From positions 1-49,386 of the IMG/VR virus record IMGVR_UViG_3300049629_000880: a stretch of 49,386 bases of DNA. One strand, given 5' to 3'. Position 1 is the first letter of the stretch, and each line of letters starts with the position of its first letter. The position numbers were made by a program, and so were the translations under genes. Below the pieces are notes generated by a model. The model searched no databases and was not told the origin of the DNA. It worked only from the letters and a program-made list of their open reading frames with translations. The DNA comes from a virus. Below, piece by piece: positions 11,101 to 18,571 of the stretch.

Positions 11101-13806
11101 TTCCCTGGCCTGGTATCCAGAGTAGCTAACCCTCTCAACTTCGTGCAATACGAGAACTTCATTAAGTACTCGTCGGAACGACGTACAGGAGGTAGACAGG
11201 TAGATATATACGCTGCAGATGGAGACTGGCTGGAGATGGGCGCGCCTAGATCAATGAGGACAGAGGAGGGCAATATCCTGGGGATGATGGGATCCTTCTT
11301 AGTTAACTTCTGGGGTAAGATACCACTAATCAACACACCCATTATGACGAGTCTAGCTGGGGGTGTTGCAGCCACTATGATTGCAGGCGCGATAGGCGCG
11401 ATGATGAGTTTATTTGGCGTACTAGAGGGAGGTAAGCAAGCACGAGCTATTGATAACGTTATGACTGAGCTGCGTGTTCTATGGGCCGGTGAGAGGGCAG
11501 AGTATTTTATTATAACGGCACCTCAGGCTAAGAGCCCCCTAGGAGAGAACCGCATGAAGTATGAGGTGAAGCGGGGCCGCTTCACCTATACGCTACACGC
11601 TAGTCCACCTGACGGCATGGGCGGAGAGGTAGGGAAGAGAATAGGTCATTTCCTCAATAGCTTCATGAGTATGACTGCAAATGACGGGATGGATACTCTA
11701 ATGGCGCACGTATACGATGCCCCTATTATAAACGAGAGTACTGTACGCAGTATAACTGATAGGGACGATCTAGTACGTAAATTAGTAGATAGTCTAGATG
11801 ACACTATAAGCCGCGGGCCCGATAGCTTCCTGACTAAGATACTAAACCTACTAGATAGCGATATATCAATTAATAACGGGCCCGCCCCCTTCTCACAGAA
11901 GGCCTACTCACTATTAGGATTAAGCGAGGAGACATTCAAGATACAGTATGGAGATGCTGACTCATTCCTAAGACGTCGTATACGCGAGGTCATCAAGGAG
12001 ACGATAGAGCGCGAGGTTATACGTAAGATATCTCTTAACCCCAGCCCTGGCGATGCCTTTATGATATCATCGCGCTTCCGTGGTCTGACATCAGACGAAC
12101 AGATACGTATCATAAGCGCTAGCGTACTAAATGAACTAGGCTTCCTATTCAAGGACATCAAGGAGAAGGCATTGATAATGGCTGGGGCCACTACTGATAT
12201 AGAAGTATTGCGTAGTCGCAATCAGAGAGTAGAGGACTGGGCCAATAAGCAGGGCGGCATTATAGATATAGAGCGGAAGAAGGCCCCTCAATGGAAACGT
12301 ATATTCCACTGGGATAGCGGTAAGGCTCCTATAGCTGACCCCTCAGAGATAAAAGTCTACCCATTTTTTAAGGCGCGGCTCAGCGCACGGGCATCGCTTC
12401 AGGCATTAGGCGGCGGCATTATGACAGCCTGGGGGGGCATAGAGAGTCTAGATATAGGTAGCGCATTCGTGAGACTTGGCCGATCTCAACGGGATGAGTT
12501 ATACACTGAGGCAGAGAGACAATTACTCGAGGAGCACGCTGGTATGACAGTGCGTAACTCTATAACTGGTATAGTCACAGGTCTAATAGCTGCTAAGGCG
12601 ATAGGAGCTCTAGGTGCGGCAGTCGCAGCCGCCCCCGTAGCTGCCCCCGTAGTAGCAGCAATAGGAGCGGTAGCAATAGGCGTAGGTATAGCAACAGGAC
12701 TATTTGCATGGGGCTATAAGCACCTAGAGGCAGTCACTAAGGGCGATGCCTGGCAGGACTTCAGTGAGGCTAGTGAGAGGTTCTGGGCTGGTGTAGATAG
12801 AGGTATAGGCGACATAATAGGAGATAAGATACCCAGTCTTCTATCATTCGGTAACAATCAAGTCAAGGGCGTCATCACATCAGCCATAGGTATGGCTCTA
12901 GGTGCGATGTCTCTAGTTGGAGCGGCCGCAAGCTGGTTCAAGGGCGCGGGCTGGGGTCTAATAGCTAAATCAGGTGCAGTAGGCCTCCTAGGAGGGGCAG
13001 CTATAACTGCCGCCCCAGGTATACACGAGACGCTGGCCCGCGGTAGTAGCGCTGCAGTAGAGGGTATGGGTAAGATAACAGGGCTGAATATATTTGTCAC
13101 GCCAACAGATTATCTACTAGCGCGCTATAAGCAGGGGCCAGGCGGCATGACACTAGCTATGCCAGGGCGGGCCTTCCAATACAACGCGGATAGATGGGCT
13201 GACGCTAGCAAGGACTCCTCAGGTAGTAGAACGGCAGCTATGCTACTACCGACACCTGCTGGAGGAGATAGTAACATACAACTACTAGATCCATTCACAG
13301 AGAGGGAGATAGCACGACGGGCCCGCCTATTCAACGTAGAGATATTAGGGCAGACCAGCTGGGTCAAGTCAGCGCGGGCCAGTAGTGACTGGGGCTCCAT
13401 AAAAGTATACGCTAAGCAACAGTTGCTAGGCCAGTATAAGAACAACATAGCGGCTATTCGCGCTACTGTGTCAGATACTATGAATAGACTAGCCCAGTCA
13501 GCTACCCCCTATAATACAGAGGTGGCCCGGCTAGCCCTAGCCGTCAGTAAGACAGTAGGCGGGCCTGCACCAGCCACTCAGTCTCGAGCCATCATAAGCA
13601 ATAATGGTAACTTCAGCCCCGAGTTGAAGGAGATAACAGAGGAGGCGGCACGCCGGGGCCATATAGCACTAATATCTCAGGAGACCAGCGCTGAGCAGAA
13701 CGGCAATACAGTAACAGTCACAACAAGACCCAGTGACGATAATAGTCTCTGGGTCAATAGGCTAGATGGTAGACTTGATAGAGAGGTAATGCTGCGCATG
13801 GGCTAG
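5098..13806 (+). CDS. giant 2,902-residue virion-type protein
   Basis: One uninterrupted frame from GTG at 5098, with AGAGG about ten bases upstream, to TAG at 13804. It has many long Ala/Gly/Val-rich hydrophobic stretches, for example near residues 188-230, 620-660, 1390-1450, 2480-2550 and 2600-2660, separated by charged helical regions. It resembles tape-measure or ejected internal proteins in general character. Near residues 110-190 and 350-415 the sequence recalls the two halves of a phospholipase-D-like fold (H156-S-K158; LQQAGVIVGS then H381/K384, GTRRFS and N410), but the second HxK is imperfect and no matching Asp is clear. It sits last in the rightward operon before a terminator. 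I infer a structural or ejection role. Confidence 0.85.
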   Translation: MESDLLKQIEAAGKYPSAGTGSLEDYSSRFGVSSFNETQRFLRDARPNSLEAALFLHNRFHSDFTLELLHDTFNKESFRAIGQERQDKFYQSMKPYIKMAEGIFTNEMDLYDEVGGTVVVDMTISKRESQALEAASNNLNVIPYTANKGQGTTLMHSKLELITREDGIDVGRVHTAPYITEYGTNALEVGAVVSGIAGAGAIISGRAPRLGIVGAIAAPLLMGAGVILRNTNSSLLDIGLKSNKKDVFYETTNPKFVTELRTYMRSLAEGRELDTSRNRFILGESEAILAMTRDAQRANGIVLSPASWSLAQARDDDGNIISRDNNLDRTHYARLENFENTIVERAPDIPVLMATSGQLDSSIRNRLQQAGVIVGSNVGTHYNKHLFENIDEKGTDVLYMGTRRFSAQHNREIMIRLTSEDDPAAFAYYKGMLLSDNKFNVSDIEMTQMGYTNKSFIRATTGTTASQLPSFLGASHFYEVAINNAARARVSGHLDWRESLESYTNRPGIATQNYLARAALSGAPSTVPEQVRDYDRALLSPGLGSLINEYTIMAGFGRLYKDEVGALPSIAGAFGAVLDRTLTYYGTFFDYDETRDSMVPVAGVYENALTFASSFVMTTAASMGLYFSVGIPLGYITAELNKSMIQGTIDSAVQKTRGKRYPQHIPILDFAPVDNFELAKYMQEVQRLSGGTLDNYYTDRINTLPALNNLFYRERGSTFFEYITKPFILDVINPYERGSAEDIKLRRSVDAFHDSLRRPIGLETTFEERYNPVSGEVEPFLVSLKATNIGFERQRELAILIDEIGTSIPVAPWRWGWGDGKEDSRSFVSMAEVFSFNEMAETFHRILGTGSQSLNYIVSSSENNASGMKGILMRGGAMLGGVMRSTKARLQGNNLFMGIGPIATSNLAVEYKELMRLERQMLVENLLTWEVGINGQGSRQIGNVQTLEQRKLVAKFVDQLIVYNQAIQSSPHYQQAVQRAAGATAAQEDLFRLISARNSRFLTSSFFRNKGVIGASVLALMNVQAGLANILDASGPSFLRSINLQFGAVDVEEVRYNNRNLVLEGPVMGAAYTALAVAGGYVGSEVFGSMAINRYSLSDELYASGNSRLISAEAEEVLKRGTLIKKGNRFMTWGLTTAALLWAPRIITGVGNFIMNTFNRMTGQEGQILDENYATVGSLQAWKQSVLNRVNTGGLVGNRTERTLEAWSAFVAGRVSAHTPVAAISRRARTIEVYASQAPTSYIQFFIAESRRRGSEMDKGVYSYSMGVQSAPVLGISMSVSAPLAFDANKPYAEAFIYNQEKDNVINYIQSAGNISLAVSLTASLVSLSALLPEYARSKILRDPTIGAGAKDLSNKMTNLAVLVDDWGGRVMNIPIAGARTAVGSFWHYSGKVIDTMAGFSYGALQGFEKLDRRLAKVVALSNFIVPPVLGVLFGLTGTSPLTSSLLVGTSLAFAYSFAMKHDPWRKKVAALQSRVARVTGMNDIRISRGMHTGLRRWRAYRMPLLLGTVAALFQTKTGWNISEGMDDNVMTRLATVGLYAGVNAMAVVELGDLGLDPGATIERYRRMRAKVGKMHPLNPLGMWRRLRLASLERDIRSDFNTVETYLSDYRNNRRGYHSFDLLDEHLKTVHGTAYHNAMNEHGRRPSNFQVRDIIDEAGNYRLTDYGENLRTLVDSRDYLKYRNARILGPGGNRLLRSAAALGTVNIAATALLLGVGIVLSGSGNQEEATAGFYNAMDGTPLEFVSNAFRLVTRRDIVVAPDPLEPLVVMADGAYKRKRGVRLINPIESSVGRMSTAIDNLRSSFVLNASNPFMSVLVFGTSVREGELGSRQTFYMQLQSTNQDISTAVYSTAPAYMFKMVKAGAMGQLYARDYRKANITDASMNNLSEDQRKFMAISIVSLTARLDPLTDRNRRRVTNPFNRASLALYRADPLMNIALSSRLQVIRNFAYQRPESLVSEMTNLGNPDNMNPRDSKKPKSYLDTLIASLSKGDMRLLAETAFPGLVSRVANPLNFVQYENFIKYSSERRTGGRQVDIYAADGDWLEMGAPRSMRTEEGNILGMMGSFLVNFWGKIPLINTPIMTSLAGGVAATMIAGAIGAMMSLFGVLEGGKQARAIDNVMTELRVLWAGERAEYFIITAPQAKSPLGENRMKYEVKRGRFTYTLHASPPDGMGGEVGKRIGHFLNSFMSMTANDGMDTLMAHVYDAPIINESTVRSITDRDDLVRKLVDSLDDTISRGPDSFLTKILNLLDSDISINNGPAPFSQKAYSLLGLSEETFKIQYGDADSFLRRRIREVIKETIEREVIRKISLNPSPGDAFMISSRFRGLTSDEQIRIISASVLNELGFLFKDIKEKALIMAGATTDIEVLRSRNQRVEDWANKQGGIIDIERKKAPQWKRIFHWDSGKAPIADPSEIKVYPFFKARLSARASLQALGGGIMTAWGGIESLDIGSAFVRLGRSQRDELYTEAERQLLEEHAGMTVRNSITGIVTGLIAAKAIGALGAAVAAAPVAAPVVAAIGAVAIGVGIATGLFAWGYKHLEAVTKGDAWQDFSEASERFWAGVDRGIGDIIGDKIPSLLSFGNNQVKGVITSAIGMALGAMSLVGAAASWFKGAGWGLIAKSGAVGLLGGAAITAAPGIHETLARGSSAAVEGMGKITGLNIFVTPTDYLLARYKQGPGGMTLAMPGRAFQYNADRWADASKDSSGSRTAAMLLPTPAGGDSNIQLLDPFTEREIARRARLFNVEILGQTSWVKSARASSDWGSIKVYAKQQLLGQYKNNIAAIRATVSDTMNRLAQSATPYNTEVARLALAVSKTVGGPAPATQSRAIISNNGNFSPELKEITEEAARRGHIALISQETSAEQNGNTVTVTTRPSDDNSLWVNRLDGRLDREVMLRMG

Positions 13807-13888
13807 GCCCTAGTGTCAGGAATCCCCAACATTATTAGCTTGACTCAATCTACCCTAATAAGCTAAGATGAGAAGGACATGGATGATC

Positions 13889-13924
13889 AAAAAGCCAGTA
13901 CCCTTGCGGGTGCTGGCTCTTTTC
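13889..13924 (+). terminator. rho-independent terminator after the giant gene
   Basis: AGCCAG-t-ACCC / GGGT-g-CTGGCT stem with a TTGC loop (13893-13918), preceded by an A run and followed by CTTTTCT. It lies 80 bases after the giant gene's stop and would end the rightward transcript. Confidence 0.85.
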
Positions 13925-14015
13925 TAGCTTTGCATTATTGGGATTAGCCCTCTCAACAGCCCACCAGGAGACTTAAAAACCTTATTAGTGGACTAAGAAG
14001 CCAGGAGGTCAATCA

Positions 14016-14165
14016 ATGAAGCACTTACTCATTGCCATGCTCCTAAGCTCTCTTGCTTACAGCGCAGCTGTCGGGAAGATTCATCCCTACGACTACGTTT
14101 TTATCTACACCATCAACGAACTAGCAAAACGTCAGGGTGGAGATAATCAAGACGGGAGGCGATAG
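14016..14165 (+). CDS. small secreted or membrane-anchored peptide
   Basis: 49 residues from ATG at 14016 with AGGAGG five bases upstream, one of the best ribosome binding sites in the window. The N-terminus MKHLLIAMLLSSLAYSAA is a typical signal peptide: Lys-His, a hydrophobic core, then small residues before a possible cleavage after Ser-Ala-Ala. The mature part would be about 30 residues, charged, with no Cys. The gene lies after the terminator, so it needs its own promoter, and its 3' end meets the first leftward gene. Function unknown. Confidence 0.6.
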   Translation: MKHLLIAMLLSSLAYSAAVGKIHPYDYVFIYTINELAKRQGGDNQDGRR

Positions 14166-14341
14166 GTATAACCATTCTTGAGGCACATCTGAGCAGTAGC
14201 GAATCCATCACTACCATTAGGTATATCAGCAGTAGCGAATAGGCTATGTTTATAGTGCTTCCACGCACCATCGCCATCATCTACCTCAAGCACTCTATTG
14301 TTCCATCTGAGATACTTCCCGCCGTGATAGTTTGTTTTCAA
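14147..14341 (-). CDS. small hypothetical protein, end of leftward operon
   Basis: 64 residues from a TTG start with AGAGG about nine bases upstream. The sequence is rich in Trp, Asp, Gly and His (WNNRVLEVDDGDGAWKHYKH) and looks protein-like. No Cys-motif or membrane segment. It overlaps the open frame above it and, by 19 bases, the convergent signal-peptide gene. Function unknown. Confidence 0.5.
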   Translation of the reverse strand: MKTNYHGGKYLRWNNRVLEVDDGDGAWKHYKHSLFATADIPNGSDGFATAQMCLKNGYTYRLPS

Positions 14342-14557
14342 TGAGCTTACCTCTGACTTTTAGATGAAATGGGCGTTGACTAGACCAGCTAATAGCGCAA
14401 TAGATAAAGCCTAGCCGAATATCCTGATAGAAGGTATAACCACATCTATCATAATTAATACTACCACCTAGGCCAAATATAAATGTACCGATGAATACAT
14501 TAAAGCTATTATAAAGAAAGTATTCATCTAGTATATGCGTGCTATACTGTGATGTCG
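14295..14557 (-). CDS. possible hypothetical protein without an obvious start
   Basis: The leftward frame between the 236-residue gene and the 64-residue gene stays open for about 85 residues and reads as a plausible protein with aromatic and Gly-rich beta segments (NVFIGTFIFGLGGSINYDRC). The same frame continues into the 3' end of the upstream gene, but that part is a shadow. No ATG, GTG or TTG with a ribosome binding site is seen just after 14558. Either a rare start (ATA/ATT) is used or this is a gene that lost its 5' end. Confidence 0.35.
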
Positions 14558-15268
14558 CTATGCGGAGGGTTCCAGCGTATTGTGGAGTGTCTTGGCCAGC
14601 TGTATACGCCGGTATATGCGACTCGCTATAACTGGATTCTCCTTGTTCACCTCCTCTATTACAATTTGCTTGAATCGGTCTATGGCCTCGAATTGCTTGA
14701 CAGTCTCCATCAGTGCACGCGCATCTTTTAGTAGTTGGCGCTGTTCCTGCATAAACTGAATCCATACTTCCTCCTTGACTCTCCTAGCTTTAATAAATGG
14801 TTCATCATCGGCCGACTTGAGAGCGATAATACCCGCCTTAAGATCATTAAATATACTCTGTAGCTGCGCCTGAGTATCAAACACAGAGCCATAGGGATAC
14901 TCTACTCTATCCATTATGGGCGCGCCTTTATAGGAGGTTATCCATTCACCTACCTGGCGCGCTGTAAGATCAACACCCTGCATAGATAAGGCGCGGGATA
15001 TATCATTCTCACTGGAGCCCTTCTCTACTAACTGTACAACAAATTCTGTCATCCCACAGGCATCAATAGGATGGCGCAGAGCCACCTTATAGTTATCCAG
15101 TGGTTCAGATATTATAGGGTCATTGAATAATCTCTCTAGAGCTACTAGCCGTTCCCAGAGGGGCTGCCATTCAATAGTCCCTATAAGCTGCTTATTATCA
15201 AGTAGACTACCAAAGTCATCCTTCCAGTCCCGCAGCTCCTGCAGTATATTAGTGTAGTCTGCCATCAT
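14558..15268 (-). CDS. putative DNA-binding protein with HTH and coiled coil (small-terminase-like?)
   Basis: 236 residues. A helix-turn-helix-like segment lies near residues 83-112 (SENDISRALSMQGVDLTARQ). A long helical, probably coiled-coil C-terminal half follows (KQFEAIDRFKQIVIEEVNK). HTH plus coiled coil is the usual plan of small terminase subunits and of some phage regulators. The next gene upstream, also HTH-like, overlaps it by 20 bases, so the two are probably co-translated. It lies on the opposite strand from terL, which is unusual for a TerS. Function is inference. Confidence 0.7.
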   Translation of the reverse strand: MMADYTNILQELRDWKDDFGSLLDNKQLIGTIEWQPLWERLVALERLFNDPIISEPLDNYKVALRHPIDACGMTEFVVQLVEKGSSENDISRALSMQGVDLTARQVGEWITSYKGAPIMDRVEYPYGSVFDTQAQLQSIFNDLKAGIIALKSADDEPFIKARRVKEEVWIQFMQEQRQLLKDARALMETVKQFEAIDRFKQIVIEEVNKENPVIASRIYRRIQLAKTLHNTLEPSA

Positions 15269-15695
15269 CTACCACGCTATTTAAATAATCAGCAGCCGTA
15301 TACACATTACCATCGATGATCTCAGGGATCCTGATGTGCTTATCCTCCTCCTCCATCTGCGTACGAATATCGATGGGGCCTAATACAGGCATGATATTAG
15401 GATGAATCAGATAATTAAGTAATTGGATAGCAAAGGCATCAAACTTACGCTTAATAGTACTACTATCTACATTAAGACCGCCCGCGATGTCATTGCGACT
15501 GCGCTGCGTAGCCCAGAGCCAGGCAGCATGCCTGTATATGTCCGGGCTAGTTCTCATTATTAAGTACATGCACTTACGCACTGTCTCATATGAGAATGTT
15601 TGATTGTAACAAGCAGACTCGAAATCAATCTGCTGATAGAACTTCTTACGCAGGTAATACTTTACTTCATCAAGCCAGGGGTTAGGTTTGGGCAT
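15249..15695 (-). CDS. putative HTH DNA-binding protein
   Basis: 148 residues. Residues 64-92 (RSRNDIAGGLNVDSSTIKRK) have the pattern of a sigma-region-4 or LuxR-like helix-turn-helix. The N-terminus is Tyr/Lys-rich and the C-terminus is an acidic linker (MEEEDKHIRIPE). The ATG at 15695 is the first in frame. It could be a transcription factor or the DNA-recognition partner of the downstream coiled-coil protein. The sequence does not decide between them. Confidence 0.7.
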   Translation of the reverse strand: MPKPNPWLDEVKYYLRKKFYQQIDFESACYNQTFSYETVRKCMYLIMRTSPDIYRHAAWLWATQRSRNDIAGGLNVDSSTIKRKFDAFAIQLLNYLIHPNIMPVLGPIDIRTQMEEEDKHIRIPEIIDGNVYTAADYLNSVVDDGRLH

Positions 15696-15744
15696 ACATA
15701 TCCTCTATATACCCATTAATCTTATCGTACTAAATACCAGTATG

Positions 15745-16869
15745 TCAATTCAATAATCTATAGAGATCGAGTAGACCCTGTTCCTCTGCTAGCTCAGGGT
15801 AGCAATCATGGAGATAGGGACAAGGCTTACCAAAGGAATCGAGACAGGGGCTATAGTTATCCTCAGGGTAGTGGCGAGGATAGAAGCCCGCCGTGATTAA
15901 CTTGTGCGTGCCAAAGAATGAGGTTAATACTCGATTCATAATGCCGCGGTCAATAGGCGCTAGTACCAGACTACCCTCCCTGACGTTATAGATACCCATA
16001 GCATCAACGCTAGTGCCCGTCAATTTCTCGTAGGCATAGGCATAGGCACAGAGCTGAGGATTATACGCCAGCTTATCTGTAGTATAAGCAGACTTACTGG
16101 TCTTGTAATCAACTATAGTTAGGCCATGAGAGGTGATTCCCACCCAGTCAATGAAGCCCAGGAGGTTGATACCGTCATCACCGCCGCAATCAGATGGCAT
16201 GGGCACCTCATTGATTATAGTGCCGTCATTATACTCACTGATGGGTAACTCAACATAGATGGTGCGCTTAAACTCCTTAGGAGGAATAAAGGCCCGACAT
16301 AAGTTAAACGCGTCAGTCAGTGCGCCAATAACATCAAGCTCAGTATCCAATTCAGGATTAAGCATAAGCATATATTCATTAGCTGCATGACGTAGAGCGA
16401 GGAGGGGCTCCTCTGCCTGCTTCCATGCAGTAGTAGACTGATAAGCACTACTCACCTTACCGGCAGCAGTGCGTATGGCATCGGCACCCTTATAATCAGC
16501 ACGGGCTCTGTTATGCAATGCCACATAACCATCTACTAGGCCCATCAGGTAACTAGAGATAGTAGCCTGATCCGACGCAGGCGTATTAGATACAATGACA
16601 CCGGCGGCCATAAGCGTGCTCATGTAGGTCTCCTCGAGGCACCGCTCTAGATTAAAGTCGTGTTCTACTCCAGGATCATAGTATAACTCGAGGGCCTCAT
16701 GCACCAGATTACCGAGTAGAGTAGAGCGCGTAGCCCCTCCCTTCCTATTAAGATCAACATACTTATGATAGAACTCCATCCCACAGCGACGATATACACG
16801 CAGTGCACTAACAGAGTAATAGGGCGGGCGTTCTGCTACAGATCGACTAGTAATAATATTAGAGGTCAT
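15745..16869 (-). CDS. Cas4/RecB-like PD-(D/E)XK exonuclease
   Basis: About 374 residues. The RecB/Cas4 nuclease pattern is clear: SVSALRVYRRCGMEFYHKYV at the N-terminus, GNLVHEALELYYD, the catalytic core LLGFIDWVG then TIVDYKTSK (Asp...Asp-Tyr-Lys), and the motif QLCAYAYAYEKL. A C-terminal Cys set (C..C..C within SPCLDSFGKPCPYLHDC), together with the early Cys, would bind an iron-sulfur cluster. Such nucleases resect DNA ends in recombination and replication. I prefer the ATG at 16869 because AGAGG lies seven bases upstream, inside the end of the resolvase gene, which it overlaps by 11 bases. Confidence 0.88.
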   Translation of the reverse strand: MTSNIITSRSVAERPPYYSVSALRVYRRCGMEFYHKYVDLNRKGGATRSTLLGNLVHEALELYYDPGVEHDFNLERCLEETYMSTLMAAGVIVSNTPASDQATISSYLMGLVDGYVALHNRARADYKGADAIRTAAGKVSSAYQSTTAWKQAEEPLLALRHAANEYMLMLNPELDTELDVIGALTDAFNLCRAFIPPKEFKRTIYVELPISEYNDGTIINEVPMPSDCGGDDGINLLGFIDWVGITSHGLTIVDYKTSKSAYTTDKLAYNPQLCAYAYAYEKLTGTSVDAMGIYNVREGSLVLAPIDRGIMNRVLTSFFGTHKLITAGFYPRHYPEDNYSPCLDSFGKPCPYLHDCYPELAEEQGLLDLYRLLN

Positions 16870-17404
16870 CGATAACCTCTGCGCCATAATGAGCTAATAA
16901 TACTGCCTCAGCCATACCATCATGGGGCTTGTGGCAGAGAGGAGTCCTGAATAAATTAACAGTAGGATAGAGGCTCACAGCAATAGATACACTGCGCGTC
17001 TTAGTAGGTTTATTATAGGTCCATTTAATAGGCGGGGTCATATCGGCATAGTGCGATTGCCACTCACGGGAATCTACTACTACATAATTCAGACCTATAC
17101 CCTCTAATAGGCCAATTAGTTTCCCATAGTTAAGCATAGTCTTAGCAGCAGAACCCAGACCCTGGCGCTGCTCCTTTCCCTCAACCATCTTGGGCCGGAC
17201 TACTATCTGGCGTTCAATAATAGTAAGATAAGGTTTATAATAAGACAGGTAATTTTTAATTACCCCCATGTTTATATCCTTATCAGAGATTGGCATGATT
17301 CTAGCATCAACTACATTATGGGTATTACCCTTTTGTAGTATACATAGCCCCCCAGCTAAACCTGGGTCTATCCCACATATAAATTTATCCAAGATAATCA
17401 CCAA
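16859..17404 (-). CDS. RuvC-like Holliday junction resolvase
   Basis: 181 residues of RuvC/RNase-H fold. The first catalytic Asp is in CGIDPGLAGG, the Glu in IIERQ, and the final acidic pair in HDGMAEAVLLAHYG, the classic RuvC C-terminal motif. Substrate four-way junctions or branched packaging intermediates are expected. The start is GTG at 17404 or TTG at 17395; the latter has a GGTGAT upstream. It sits directly ahead of the Cas4-like nuclease and overlaps it, which fits a joint recombination or DNA-debranching role. Confidence 0.9.
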   Translation of the reverse strand: MVIILDKFICGIDPGLAGGLCILQKGNTHNVVDARIMPISDKDINMGVIKNYLSYYKPYLTIIERQIVVRPKMVEGKEQRQGLGSAAKTMLNYGKLIGLLEGIGLNYVVVDSREWQSHYADMTPPIKWTYNKPTKTRSVSIAVSLYPTVNLFRTPLCHKPHDGMAEAVLLAHYGAEVIDDL

Positions 17405-17452
17405 TTAGTATATTATCATTATAGCACATAACGCCTGCTACACTGAGAATAA

Positions 17453-17650
17453 CTAATCGAATTGGAACAACTGGGGATTCCAGGTTAGTTCAGTATTATC
17501 ATCTAACGTGACAACCACTCTGTTATTATGACCAGCGTAGCAGTTCCCCTTCGTATTGTAACTATAACCCGCTGACCTAGGATACATTGATTGATATGTT
17601 ATATTAGTAACTATCCTATTATTAATCTCATCGCCTAGCTTGATGTGCAT
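17453..17650 (-). CDS. small hypothetical protein
   Basis: 65 residues from ATG. It has a KOW-like or small beta-barrel appearance (IKLGDEINNRIVTNI at the start, VVVTLDDNTELTW near the end), but no family is recognised. It overlaps the end of the radical SAM gene by 16 bases, suggesting co-translation with it. Function unknown. Confidence 0.65.
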   Translation of the reverse strand: MHIKLGDEINNRIVTNITYQSMYPRSAGYSYNTKGNCYAGHNNRVVVTLDDNTELTWNPQLFQFD

Positions 17651-18552
17651 GGGAAGCCTGCCTGGAAGTAATCGATTAGTGAAGTAGAGTCGAATGACGT
17701 ACGGTTATAACTACGACTAGTAGGAGCATACTGCTGCTTAACCGCATCAATATACATAGTAAACTGGAAGTCATCGCCCATATAGAAGCGGGCCCACCCC
17801 TCATCAGTGAATAAACGTCTGAGCTCTAGTTGCTCGATAGCCAGGTTATCAAAGGAGAGATTACACTTACCTATAAGAGAGGGTAAGAGGCGCCGCCACT
17901 GCGCTATGCCTGTATCTACCTCAGGGCTATGATAGTCTATACCGAAGCCGAAGTTCTTATAGCCTAGGACGAGTACCTTACTGGCTGCAGTACTGAGGCT
18001 AACCAACTCATCGATTATACTAACGGAATGAATACCGGCGATGAGGTGATACACGATGTTATCTGAGAGATGCAGTACTGGTATCAGACTACTATAGTTA
18101 CTATTAGTGATTGAGATGCCGAGGCCCCGCACTAACTCCTGACTTACGATATCCTCTATTAGAGCAGCATAGCGATGCAGGTGACCCTGATTAACAGTAA
18201 TGTTAGCTATAAGCCCGCGGGCCTTAAGTTCTATTAGGTAATCCATTATATCAGGATGAGATAATGGATTACCCCCTCCGTTTGCTAACTCGACCCCAGC
18301 AGGTATATCACTAAGGACATTCAGTAACTGTGTTAGATCAGCGTGCTCACCATTACGAGTAGAACTCTCATGACAATACTTACATCCCATATCACAGTAG
18401 TCAGTGATCTTAATATCTATAGAGCAGGGATAGGCAGGGCGGGCCCCAACCACACTTGTAGTACGGACCAGGGTACCATCAGCATATAGAGTACACTCAT
18501 AGTCACCGTTAATATAATGCGCTAAGGTTGTCAATTCATTAAACTTATTCAT
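17635..18552 (-). CDS. radical SAM enzyme
   Basis: About 305 residues. CDMGCKYC at residues 53-60 is the CxxxCxxC signature that binds the 4Fe-4S cluster cleaving S-adenosylmethionine. It is followed by ANGGGNPLSHPDI (the GGE-like motif and the beta strand after it), as in peptide- and nucleotide-modifying radical SAM proteins. No C-terminal SPASM Cys cluster is seen; only one Cys remains near the end. I choose ATG at 18552 because MNKFNELTTLAHYINGDYE looks like a natural N-terminus. ATG at 18603 would add 17 residues and overlap the upstream gene. The substrate is unknown. Confidence 0.85.
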   Translation of the reverse strand: MNKFNELTTLAHYINGDYECTLYADGTLVRTTSVVGARPAYPCSIDIKITDYCDMGCKYCHESSTRNGEHADLTQLLNVLSDIPAGVELANGGGNPLSHPDIMDYLIELKARGLIANITVNQGHLHRYAALIEDIVSQELVRGLGISITNSNYSSLIPVLHLSDNIVYHLIAGIHSVSIIDELVSLSTAASKVLVLGYKNFGFGIDYHSPEVDTGIAQWRRLLPSLIGKCNLSFDNLAIEQLELRRLFTDEGWARFYMGDDFQFTMYIDAVKQQYAPTSRSYNRTSFDSTSLIDYFQAGFPCTSS

Positions 18553-18571
18553 AAGACGGGGGTAGTGATAT

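Noticed and set aside
5628-13448. Many antisense open frames of 60-141 codons inside the giant gene, such as 10950-11375 and 13125-13448
   Set aside because: They lie fully inside a long coding frame, are Ser/Arg/Pro-rich as expected of antisense frames, and have no ribosome binding sites or neighbours.
14558-14765. The first 70 codons of the leftward frame 14295-14765
   Set aside because: They overlap the well-supported 236-residue gene in another frame and have shadow-like composition; only the part below 14558 may be real.
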